DNA of 32,326 bases. Origin: Actinomycetota bacterium (lineage in GTDB: Bacteria; Actinomycetota; Actinomycetes; Actinomycetales; Microbacteriaceae). The notes under the pieces are model-generated. The model made no database searches and had not been told where the DNA came from. It was given only the letters and a program-made list of their open reading frames with translations. The stretch covers positions 1 through 32,326 of the forward strand of contig CANGKD010000006.1 in NCBI GenBank assembly GCA_947454495.1. Reading direction: 5' to 3'. A program made the position numbers and the translations under genes. This document shows, piece after piece, positions 1 to 7,403 of the stretch (position 1 is the stretch's first letter; every line of letters starts with the position of its first letter).

Positions 1-414
1 AAACCGCGCACACAGGGTGGAGCAATTACGCTCGCGGCCGCCGAGGTCGCAGAGTTCGTGGGCGCCAAATACCTCTGCGTTTTCACTGAGTCAGGCGACT
101 CGGCGCGCCGCATGGCCCGTCTGCGCTCGGAGATTCCGATGATTATTTTCACGCCTCACGAGAGCATCCGTCGACGCATGAACCTCACGTGGGGCGTGCG
201 CTCAGTTCTGGTTGATCCCGTGACGCACACGGACGACATGTTCGGTCAGGTCGACGACGTTCTCCTGGGCAACAAGCTGGCGGCCGTGGGCGACAAGGTT
301 GTCGTCATCGCCGGTTCTCCTCCTGGAATCGCCGGCTCGACCAATGACCTTCGCGTTCACACCGTGGGGGATGCGCACAACGAGGCTGCACCTGCTTACG
401 CGCGTTTGAGCTAG
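1..414 (+). CDS. pyk: Pyruvate kinase, C-terminal part (5' end outside window)
   Basis: Frame 1 open from base 1: KPRTQGGAITLAAAEVAEFVGAKYLCVFTESGDSARRMARLRSEIPMIIFTPHE...; matches the C-terminal allosteric domain of pyruvate kinase. Stop TAG 412-414. Confidence 0.9.
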   Translation, partial: KPRTQGGAITLAAAEVAEFVGAKYLCVFTESGDSARRMARLRSEIPMIIFTPHESIRRRMNLTWGVRSVLVDPVTHTDDMFGQVDDVLLGNKLAAVGDKVVVIAGSPPGIAGSTNDLRVHTVGDAHNEAAPAYARLS

Positions 415-1103
415 CTCAGCGCAAACGCCGCGGCCGCCTCCGCGTGGAGGCGCGCCGTGGCAAATAATGGCACGGGAATATCTTCCTCGCGCAGGAGCAA
501 CTCAATTTCGGTGCATCCGGCGATGATTCCCTGTGCGCCCGCGTCGATAAGCCGTTCGACGATCTCGACGTAGGTGCGTCGAGACTCTTCGCGAATGACG
601 CCCTGAACGAGCTCCTCGTAAATCACGTCATGCACGCGCGTTCGGTCGGCTGCGCTCGGCACGAGGACGGTTAAGTTGAATCGATCCGTCAATCGGGCCG
701 AAAGAAAATTCTGTTCCATCGTGAACCGGGTACCCAGAAGTCCGACGGTCGAAATTCCGGCCGACGTGACGGCATCTCCGGTCGGGTCACCGATGTGCAG
801 TAACGGGATTGAGAGTTGCGCCTCAATCTCGTCGGCGACGGCGTGCATCGTGTTCGTGCACAAAACGAGGGCTTCTGCGCCGGCCATTTCAAGCGCGTGA
901 GCCGCGCCTGCCAAGGTATTTCCCGCTGTGACCCAGTCGTTCGACATTTGAAGGCGTTCTATGTCTGCAAAATTGAACGAGCGGATGATCAAGTCGGCCG
1001 ATGCGACGCCGCCGAGCTCTGCGCGTATCCGTTGATTGATGACGCGTTCGTACTCGATCGAGGACTCCCACGACATGCCACCGAGTAACCCAACAACACG
1101 CAT
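411..1103 (-). CDS. Aspartate/glutamate racemase family protein
   Basis: N-terminus MRVVGLLGGMSWESSIEYERVINQR and Cys motifs LVLCTNTMH and IAGCTEIELLL are typical of the Asp/Glu racemase family. Start ATG = complement of 1101-1103. Confidence 0.9.
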   Translation of the reverse strand: MRVVGLLGGMSWESSIEYERVINQRIRAELGGVASADLIIRSFNFADIERLQMSNDWVTAGNTLAGAAHALEMAGAEALVLCTNTMHAVADEIEAQLSIPLLHIGDPTGDAVTSAGISTVGLLGTRFTMEQNFLSARLTDRFNLTVLVPSAADRTRVHDVIYEELVQGVIREESRRTYVEIVERLIDAGAQGIIAGCTEIELLLREEDIPVPLFATARLHAEAAAAFALS

Positions 1104-1132
1104 GGGTTCACGCTACTAAACGTGAACCCATG
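1101..1132 (-). promoter_or_regulatory. Perfect 12-bp inverted repeat (8-nt loop) containing the racemase start codon
   Basis: catgggttcacg (1101-1112) / ctactaaa / cgtgaacccatg (1121-1132). Confidence 0.6.
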
Positions 1133-1141
1133 AATTTGATG

Positions 1142-1224
1142 TGCCGGATGTGGGATTTGAACCCACACGCCCTTTCGGACAAAGCATTTTGAGTGCTCCG
1201 CGTCTGCCATTCCGCCAATCCGGC
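1142..1224 (-). tRNA. tRNA-Leu(CAA)
   Basis: Minus strand GCCGGATTGGCGGAATGGCAGACGCGGAGCACTCAAAATGCTTTGTCCGAAAGGGCGTGTGGGTTCAAATCCCACATCCGGCA. Acceptor stem GCCGGAT/ATCCGGC, anticodon loop CTCAAAA, T-arm GTGGGTTCAAATCCCAC, long variable arm. CCA is not encoded. Confidence 0.93.
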
Positions 1225-1251
1225 TTCAGCACAACAAAGGCAACAATATCC

Positions 1252-1257
1252 TAGGCT
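1252..1257 (+). promoter_or_regulatory. Candidate -10 element TAGGCT, 7 nt before GTG start (leaderless promoter)
   Basis: TAGGCT-GGGTCTC-GTG. Confidence 0.6.
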
Positions 1258-1264
1258 GGGTCTC

Positions 1265-1912
1265 GTGAGCGACGAAGACAGCACCATACTCCCGGCCGAC
1301 GGCTTTGCCGCTAACTCTTCCGAAGCGGATTCGGGTCCGGCTCGCATCCTGGTCGTCGAAGACGAATCAATCATTCGAATCGACATCGTCGAGTCTCTTC
1401 GCGGCTTCGGCTACGACGTCGTTGGTGAGGCGGCCGATGGTGAGTCGGCTGTCGCGATGGCAACCGAGCTTCGACCCGACCTGGTCGTCATGGACGTCAA
1501 GATGCCCAAAATGGACGGCATCTCGGCGGCGGAGAAGTTGCACCAGGGTCGCATCGCGCCCGTACTTCTTCTCACGGCATTTAGCCAGAAAGAGCTGGTC
1601 GAGCGAGCGAGCGAAGCCGGGGTTGTCGCATACATCGTGAAACCGTTCACCCCAGCAGATCTCTTGCCCGCCGTAGAGATTGCTCTTTCGCGTGGTGCCG
1701 AGTTGCGCGCACTCGAAGCCGAAGTCGCCGACATGAGCGAACGTTTTGAAACGCGAAAGATTGTTGACATTGCCAAGGGCATCCTGAACGAAAAGATGGG
1801 TCTGACCGAACCCGAAGCATTCCGCTGGATTCAGAAGGCATCAATGGACCGCCGATTGACCATGAAAGACGTCGCGATGACCATCATCGATCAGCTTGGC
1901 GCCAAGCAATAA
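1265..1912 (+). CDS. pdtaR: Response regulator with C-terminal ANTAR RNA-binding domain (PdtaR-like)
   Basis: Receiver domain ILVVEDESIIRIDIVESL...DLVVMDVKMPKMDG and ANTAR-type C-terminus FETRKIVDIAKGILNEKMGLTEPEAFRWIQKASMDRRLTMKDVAMTIIDQL. The listed ORF start at 1193 would run into the tRNA locus; GTG at 1265 is more likely. Confidence 0.88.
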   Translation: MSDEDSTILPADGFAANSSEADSGPARILVVEDESIIRIDIVESLRGFGYDVVGEAADGESAVAMATELRPDLVVMDVKMPKMDGISAAEKLHQGRIAPVLLLTAFSQKELVERASEAGVVAYIVKPFTPADLLPAVEIALSRGAELRALEAEVADMSERFETRKIVDIAKGILNEKMGLTEPEAFRWIQKASMDRRLTMKDVAMTIIDQLGAKQ

Positions 1913-1926
1913 CAGATCGTTGTGCG

Positions 1927-2349
1927 TTAGATCTCTTTGATGAGGTTCGTGATGCGCACGGTCGAAAGTCGTCGACCGGATTCATCCCGGCACACGATTT
2001 CGTGAGTTGTCAATGTGCGCCCCAGGTGAAGAGCCGTGCATTCGGCTATGACATATCCCGTCTTAGCACTACCGGTGTGCGTTGCATTGATCTCAATTCC
2101 CACCGCCATACCTGTGCCCGCGGCGTGCATGTTGGCCGATATTGAACCGAGGCTTTCGCCGATGACAACGTAGGCACCACCGTGGAGAATTCCGAACGAC
2201 TGGGTATTTCCTGCGACCGGCATCGAGGCAATCGAGTGTTCCGGGGTCAGCTTATGAAACTCAATATTCATGTGTGCGCAGAGGTCACCGGCGCTCACGC
2301 CGACGAGTTCCTGCAAATTCAGGGGCTGGGGCAAATCATCCCGTTTCAC
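1927..2349 (-). CDS. PaaI-family hotdog-fold thioesterase
   Basis: FGILHGGAYVVIGESLGSISANMHA... is a hotdog thioesterase signature. GTG start with upstream AAAGGAG. Confidence 0.88.
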   Translation of the reverse strand: MKRDDLPQPLNLQELVGVSAGDLCAHMNIEFHKLTPEHSIASMPVAGNTQSFGILHGGAYVVIGESLGSISANMHAAGTGMAVGIEINATHTGSAKTGYVIAECTALHLGRTLTTHEIVCRDESGRRLSTVRITNLIKEI

Positions 2350-2365
2350 GTCGCGCTCCTTTAGT

Positions 2366-2371
2366 TAGGCT
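2366..2371 (+). promoter_or_regulatory. Candidate -10 element TAGGCT, 6 nt before polA GTG
   Basis: TAGGCT-TACCTC-GTG; no Shine-Dalgarno-like sequence in between. Confidence 0.55.
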
Positions 2372-2377
2372 TACCTC

Positions 2378-5089
2378 GTGACCGACGAAAAGAAGCCTAC
2401 CCTCCTGCTCATTGACGGTCATTCCTTGGCCTTTCGTGCGTTTTACGCTCTGCCTGTCGACAGTTTCAAGACAGATGATGGCCAGCACACCAACGCCATT
2501 CACGGTTTTATCTCAATGTTGCTGAACCTGTTGGCGAAGGAAAAGCCCACGCACATTGCCGTGGCATTCGACATTTCGCGGTACTCATTTCGGACACGCG
2601 AGTATCCCGAGTACAAGGGCACGCGTGGCGAAACGCCAGCGGAGTTCATCGGACAGATACCGCTTTTGCAGGACGCGTTACACGCCATGAACATCGTGAC
2701 GATCATGAAAGAAGATTTTGAAGCCGACGACATTCTGGCGACGCTGGCTCATCAGGGTGAGCGCGACGGCTACCACGTCCTCGTCGTCTCGGGAGACCGA
2801 GACACAATCCAACTCGTGAACGATAACGTCACGCTGCTGTATCCATCAACACAGGGCGTTTCTTCGCTCACGAGGTACGACCCGGACAAGGTGCGCGAAC
2901 GCTACGGCATCAACCCCGAGCAGTACCCCGAGATTGCTGCCCTGGTCGGCGAGACGAGTGACAACCTTCCGGGCATCCCGAAGGTCGGTGAAAAGACCGC
3001 CGTCAAGTGGATCACGCAATACGGCTCCCTCGACGCGATTTTGGAACATGCGGACGACATCACGGGCAAAGTCGGCGAGTCGCTTCGGGAGCACAAGGAA
3101 AACGCAATTCGAAACCGTCGACTCAACCGTCTCGTCACCGACGTGGAATTGCCCGTCACGCCAGGCGATCTGCACCGCGTCGATTTCAACGTGGATGCGG
3201 TGCGCGAAGTATTCACGCGACTTCAGTTCCGCACACTCCAGGAGCGCGTCGTCAAGCTTGCCGGTGGAGGAAACCCGGAGGGCTCCGAGATGCCGTCTCG
3301 CCGTTCGCCGGAAACAGAGCCCCGCTCGGCCTTCCCCCACAGCACCGCTTCCTTTGTCGAGGTGGGCGCATGCCCATCGCCGCAAACACTCCTTGATGAA
3401 GAACTTTCCGCCTGGATTCATCGTGCCGGAGAGGCGTCACCACAGGGCGTCGCGGTGCACGTCGAGTTGCTGGGCTCCACGGTCACCGCTGTTGGACTTG
3501 CAACGGAGGATTCCTGTGTCACGGTGCCCTGGAATCCGGGAGCCGACGTCGAACCGCTGCGCGCGCTCCTGACTGGCCCGGTCCCCGTCGTTTTCTACTC
3601 CGCGAAGCCGCAAATCAAAGCGTTGGCTCTCGTCGACATGGAGGTGAACAACGTTGCGTGCGACGCTGAGATCGCAGACTGGCTAGTTCGGCCTGACGTT
3701 GCCTCACGGTCTCTTGCTGGCCTCGTCGCGACGACGTTCGGTATTGAACTTGCCGAAAGTGATGCCAACGCGCTCATCGATGACGGCGCGCTGTCTGCGG
3801 GGGAGCTCGCGTGGTGGGCTGGTCGCCTCGCCCACGCGCTAACGTCGCGACTTTCGGCAACCGATCTCGCGCTCTTGCTGGATATCGAGATGCCCACCCT
3901 CTTATCCCTCGCGGCGATGGAAAATCGGGGCGTGTCCGTCAACGCCGTTAAACTGGCCGCGCTGTCGACTGAACTGGGAGAGCGCGCGGCGGCGGCTCAA
4001 GCTACTGCGTTTGCGCAGATCGGTCGTGAGGTCAATCTTGCGAGCCCCAAACAACTTCAAGAGGTGCTCTTTGACCAGCTCGATATGCCGAAAACGAGGC
4101 AGACCAAGACGGGCTACACCACCGACGCCGCTGCACTGACGGATTTGCAGATTTCGAACCCGCATCCGTTCCTAGACGCGCTTCTCGACTTTCGAGACAC
4201 GACGAAGTTGAGACAAATTGTGGATGTCCTCGCGGGCTCGATCGCGGTCGACGGGCGCATCCACACGACGTACGTGCAGACCGGGACATCTACCGGCCGG
4301 CTTTCATCCGCGAACCCGAACCTACAGAACATCCCGGTTCGCACGGCGGACGGTCGTCGGATTCGTGAGGCCTTTCAGGTCGGCGATGGCTTTGAATGCC
4401 TGCTGACCGCGGACTACTCGCAAATCGAGATGCGCGTTATGGCGCACTTTTCCCAAGACGAAGGATTGATCGAGGCATTTCGTTCGGGCGAAGATTTGCA
4501 TCGCTTTGTCGGAGCACGCGTGTTTGGTGTGTCACCCGAAGACGTGACGCCAGACATGCGGACCAAGGTGAAGGCGATGAGTTATGGCCTCGCGTATGGC
4601 CTCAGTGCGTTTGGGCTTGCGCGGCAACTCAAGATTCCTAACTCCGAAGCCAAGACCCTGATGCAGGACTACTTTGCGCGGTTCGGCGGCGTGCGGGACT
4701 ATCTCCGTGGCGTGGTTGAAGAGGCAAAAGCCAACGGCTACACCGAAACCCTGTTCGGTCGTCGCCGGCCGTTCCCAGACCTGCAAAGCCCGAATCGCGT
4801 GCTGCGGGACAATGCCGAACGAGCGGCACTCAACGCCCCGATGCAGGGGACCGCGGCCGACATCATGAAGATCGCCATGAACGGAATCGAGTCGGATCTC
4901 ATGGCAGCACGACTGACCTCTCGCTTGTTGATGCAGGTGCATGATGAATTGATCGTTGAGGTTGCGCCGGGGGAATGGGATGCTGTCGAGGGCATCGTTC
5001 GCGGGCGGATGTCGACGGCGGCGCAGTTGCGAGTTCCGCTCGAGGTGCAGGTCGGTCGCGGAAGTGAGTGGAACGAAGCGGCCCATTGA
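2378..5089 (+). CDS. polA: DNA polymerase I
   Basis: N-terminal 5'-3' exonuclease LLLIDGHSLAFRAFYALP, and polymerase motifs STGRLSSANPNLQNIPVR, TADYSQIEMRVMAHFS, MQVHDELIVEV. Confidence 0.97.
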   Translation: MTDEKKPTLLLIDGHSLAFRAFYALPVDSFKTDDGQHTNAIHGFISMLLNLLAKEKPTHIAVAFDISRYSFRTREYPEYKGTRGETPAEFIGQIPLLQDALHAMNIVTIMKEDFEADDILATLAHQGERDGYHVLVVSGDRDTIQLVNDNVTLLYPSTQGVSSLTRYDPDKVRERYGINPEQYPEIAALVGETSDNLPGIPKVGEKTAVKWITQYGSLDAILEHADDITGKVGESLREHKENAIRNRRLNRLVTDVELPVTPGDLHRVDFNVDAVREVFTRLQFRTLQERVVKLAGGGNPEGSEMPSRRSPETEPRSAFPHSTASFVEVGACPSPQTLLDEELSAWIHRAGEASPQGVAVHVELLGSTVTAVGLATEDSCVTVPWNPGADVEPLRALLTGPVPVVFYSAKPQIKALALVDMEVNNVACDAEIADWLVRPDVASRSLAGLVATTFGIELAESDANALIDDGALSAGELAWWAGRLAHALTSRLSATDLALLLDIEMPTLLSLAAMENRGVSVNAVKLAALSTELGERAAAAQATAFAQIGREVNLASPKQLQEVLFDQLDMPKTRQTKTGYTTDAAALTDLQISNPHPFLDALLDFRDTTKLRQIVDVLAGSIAVDGRIHTTYVQTGTSTGRLSSANPNLQNIPVRTADGRRIREAFQVGDGFECLLTADYSQIEMRVMAHFSQDEGLIEAFRSGEDLHRFVGARVFGVSPEDVTPDMRTKVKAMSYGLAYGLSAFGLARQLKIPNSEAKTLMQDYFARFGGVRDYLRGVVEEAKANGYTETLFGRRRPFPDLQSPNRVLRDNAERAALNAPMQGTAADIMKIAMNGIESDLMAARLTSRLLMQVHDELIVEVAPGEWDAVEGIVRGRMSTAAQLRVPLEVQVGRGSEWNEAAH

Positions 5090-5094
5090 TGCGA

Positions 5095-5100
5095 TAGCCT
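5095..5100 (+). promoter_or_regulatory. Candidate -10 element TAGCCT upstream of the rpsA leader
   Basis: TANNNT-type hexamer immediately after the polA stop, ~115 nt before rpsA ATG. Confidence 0.4.
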
Positions 5101-5215
5101 AGAAGGCGCGTGTTTTCGCGCATCCATATCCGCATGCCTGCATGCTGTCGGGTCTCGCAATTTGCGGAGCCTCAGCGTGCGTGCCCGAGTAAAGCCCCAT
5201 CTGGAGCACCATTTC

Positions 5216-6679
5216 ATGACATCAGCAACGACCAAGGCAACCAAGCAGATTGCTATCAACGACATCGGATCTGCTGAGGATTTCCTCGCCGCCGTCGAAA
5301 AGACACTGAAATTCTTCAACGACGGAGACCTCATCTCCGGCACGGTTGTGAAGATTGACCGCGACGAGGTCCTCCTCGATGTGGGTTACAAGACCGAGGG
5401 TGTCATTCCCTCGCGTGAACTGAGCATCAAGCACGACGTCGACCCCAACGAGGTCGTTTCCGTGGGCGACTCGGTTGAGGCTCTCGTCCTCCAGAAAGAA
5501 GACAAAGAAGGCCGCCTGATTCTTTCCAAGAAGCGTGCACAGTACGAGCGCGCCTGGGGCGACGTCGAGCGCATCCGCGACAACGACGGTGTCGTCACCG
5601 GTTCGGTCATCGAGGTCGTCAAGGGTGGACTCATCGTGGACATCGGTCTGCGTGGCTTCCTCCCCGCGTCACTCATCGAGCTGCGTCGTGTTCGCGACCT
5701 CACCCCGTACCTGGGACAGGAAATCGAGGCGAAGATTCTCGAGCTCGACAAGAACCGCAACAACGTTGTGCTTTCACGTCGCGCGCTCCTCGAGCAGACT
5801 CAGTCGGAAAGTCGCAGCACGTTCCTCGTAAACCTGCAGAAGGGTCAGATCCGCAAGGGCGTTGTCTCGTCGATCGTCAACTTCGGTGCGTTCGTGGATC
5901 TCGGCGGCGTCGACGGTCTCGTGCACGTGTCCGAACTCAGCTGGAAGCACATTGAGCACGCCAGCGAGGTCGTCGAAGTTGGACAAGAAGTCACGGTCGA
6001 GGTTCTCGAAGTTGACATGGATCGCGAGCGCGTTTCGCTCTCGCTCAAGGCGACTCAAGAAGACCCGTGGCAGGTATTCGCTCGTACACACGCCATCGGT
6101 CAGGTTGCGCCGGGTAAGGTCACGAAGCTCGTTCCGTTCGGTGCATTTGTTCGCGTTGCCGATGGCATCGAGGGCCTGGTGCACATCTCAGAGCTCTCCG
6201 GCAAGCACATCGAGCTCGCCGAACAGGTTGTCTCGGTCGGAGACGACGTGTTCGTCAAGGTCATCGACATTGACCTCGAACGTCGTCGCATCTCGCTGAG
6301 CCTCAAGCAGGCCAACGAGGGCGTTGACACTGAGGGCACCGAGTTCGACCCTGCGCTCTACGGAATGGTCACGGAGTATGACGACAAGGGCAACTACAAG
6401 TACCCCGAAGGGTTCGACCCCGAGACCAATGAATGGCGCGAGGGCTTCGATGCTCAGCGCGAGAAGTGGGAGCAGGACTACGCCGCTGCCCAGGCCCGTT
6501 GGGAGCAGCACAAGAAGCAGGTCGCTGCCATGCGCGAGGCCGAGTCCAAGGTTGTCGAGAAAGTTGGTTCGGATTCGGACAGCTCGTCGACGTCGTTCTC
6601 TTCGCCCGAGGAGTCGGCAGGAACACTCGCCGACGACGAATCGCTGGCTGCGCTCCGCGACAAGCTCGCCAACGGTTAG
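5216..6679 (+). CDS. rpsA: 30S ribosomal protein S1
   Basis: Repeated S1 domains (e.g. GTVVKIDRDEVLLDVGYKTEGVIPSRELS; GVVSSIVNFGAFVDLGGVDGLVHVSELSW; GKVTKLVPFGAFVRVADGIEGLVHISELS) and a C-terminal ALRDKLANG tail typical of actinobacterial S1. ATG 5216 preferred over the upstream ORF start. Confidence 0.96.
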   Translation: MTSATTKATKQIAINDIGSAEDFLAAVEKTLKFFNDGDLISGTVVKIDRDEVLLDVGYKTEGVIPSRELSIKHDVDPNEVVSVGDSVEALVLQKEDKEGRLILSKKRAQYERAWGDVERIRDNDGVVTGSVIEVVKGGLIVDIGLRGFLPASLIELRRVRDLTPYLGQEIEAKILELDKNRNNVVLSRRALLEQTQSESRSTFLVNLQKGQIRKGVVSSIVNFGAFVDLGGVDGLVHVSELSWKHIEHASEVVEVGQEVTVEVLEVDMDRERVSLSLKATQEDPWQVFARTHAIGQVAPGKVTKLVPFGAFVRVADGIEGLVHISELSGKHIELAEQVVSVGDDVFVKVIDIDLERRRISLSLKQANEGVDTEGTEFDPALYGMVTEYDDKGNYKYPEGFDPETNEWREGFDAQREKWEQDYAAAQARWEQHKKQVAAMREAESKVVEKVGSDSDSSSTSFSSPEESAGTLADDESLAALRDKLANG

Positions 6680-6708
6680 CAACAATTTGGCGACGTAACG
6701 TTCGCCAC

Positions 6709-6750
6709 AGGGCCGACACTTCCGCGAGGGAGTGCCGGCCCTTTCGTTTC
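6709..6750 (+). terminator. Intrinsic terminator after rpsA
   Basis: agggccgacacttcc-gcga-gggagtgccggccct (6709-6742): ~15-bp stem with one mismatch and one G-U, GCGA tetraloop, followed by ttcgtttc. Confidence 0.85.
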
Positions 6751-6775
6751 GCTCTTCGTTGTGTGCGCATCAACG

Positions 6776-6781
6776 TAAGGT
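6776..6781 (+). promoter_or_regulatory. Candidate -10 element TAAGGT, 7 nt before coaE ATG
   Basis: TAAGGT-TGACACC-ATG. Confidence 0.55.
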
Positions 6782-6788
6782 TGACACC

Positions 6789-7394
6789 ATGGTCGTTATC
6801 GCACTCACCGGCGGAATTGCTTCGGGCAAGAGCACCGTTGCGACAATGCTGCAGGAGCTGGGCGCGCACTACATTGACGCCGACGACGTGGCCCGCCGGG
6901 TCGTGGAGCCCGGCTCTGAGGCGCTCAACGAAATCACGCAGACATTCGGCGAGAGCCTCATTCGCGATGGCCAGCTCGACCGGGTCGCCATGGGGGCCCT
7001 CGTATTTTCCGATCCGGATTCGCGTGCGCGGCTGAACGCGATTGTGCACCCGCGCGTGCGCCAGTTGACGTCGCGCCTCATCGAGGAGGCACGGCAACAA
7101 GATCCCGAAGGCATTGTCGTCTACGCAGTTCCGTTGCTCGTCGAGGCGGAAAGCGCACAGTCGTTTGATCTCATCGTTGTGGTGTCAGCGAGTCCGGAGG
7201 TGCGCATCCAGCGGCTCATTCAGCATCGTGGCATGTCACTCGAGCAGGCTCGAGCGCGAATCGCGGCTCAGGCCACCGAAGAGGAACGATTGTCGATTGC
7301 CGATGTCGTTATCGACACCAACGGATCTCTCTCAGAGACCCGTCAACAGGTCGAAGCTCTGTGGCATCAACTTCATGACGGGCACCCTGCTTAG
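6789..7394 (+). CDS. coaE: Dephospho-CoA kinase
   Basis: MVVIALTGGIASGKSTVATMLQELGAHYIDADDVARRVVEPG: P-loop and DAD motif of CoaE. Confidence 0.95.
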   Translation: MVVIALTGGIASGKSTVATMLQELGAHYIDADDVARRVVEPGSEALNEITQTFGESLIRDGQLDRVAMGALVFSDPDSRARLNAIVHPRVRQLTSRLIEEARQQDPEGIVVYAVPLLVEAESAQSFDLIVVVSASPEVRIQRLIQHRGMSLEQARARIAAQATEEERLSIADVVIDTNGSLSETRQQVEALWHQLHDGHPA

Positions 7395-7397
7395 ACT
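7392..7397 (+). promoter_or_regulatory. Candidate -10 element TAGACT overlapping the coaE stop, 6 nt before uvrB ATG
   Basis: TAGACT-GAGCAC-ATG; TAG of the hexamer is the coaE stop codon. Confidence 0.55.
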
Positions 7398-7403
7398 GAG
7401 CAC

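Noticed and set aside
1193-1264. Upstream extension of the ANTAR regulator ORF
   Set aside because: Would overlap the tRNA-Leu locus and the candidate -10; GTG 1265 fits better.
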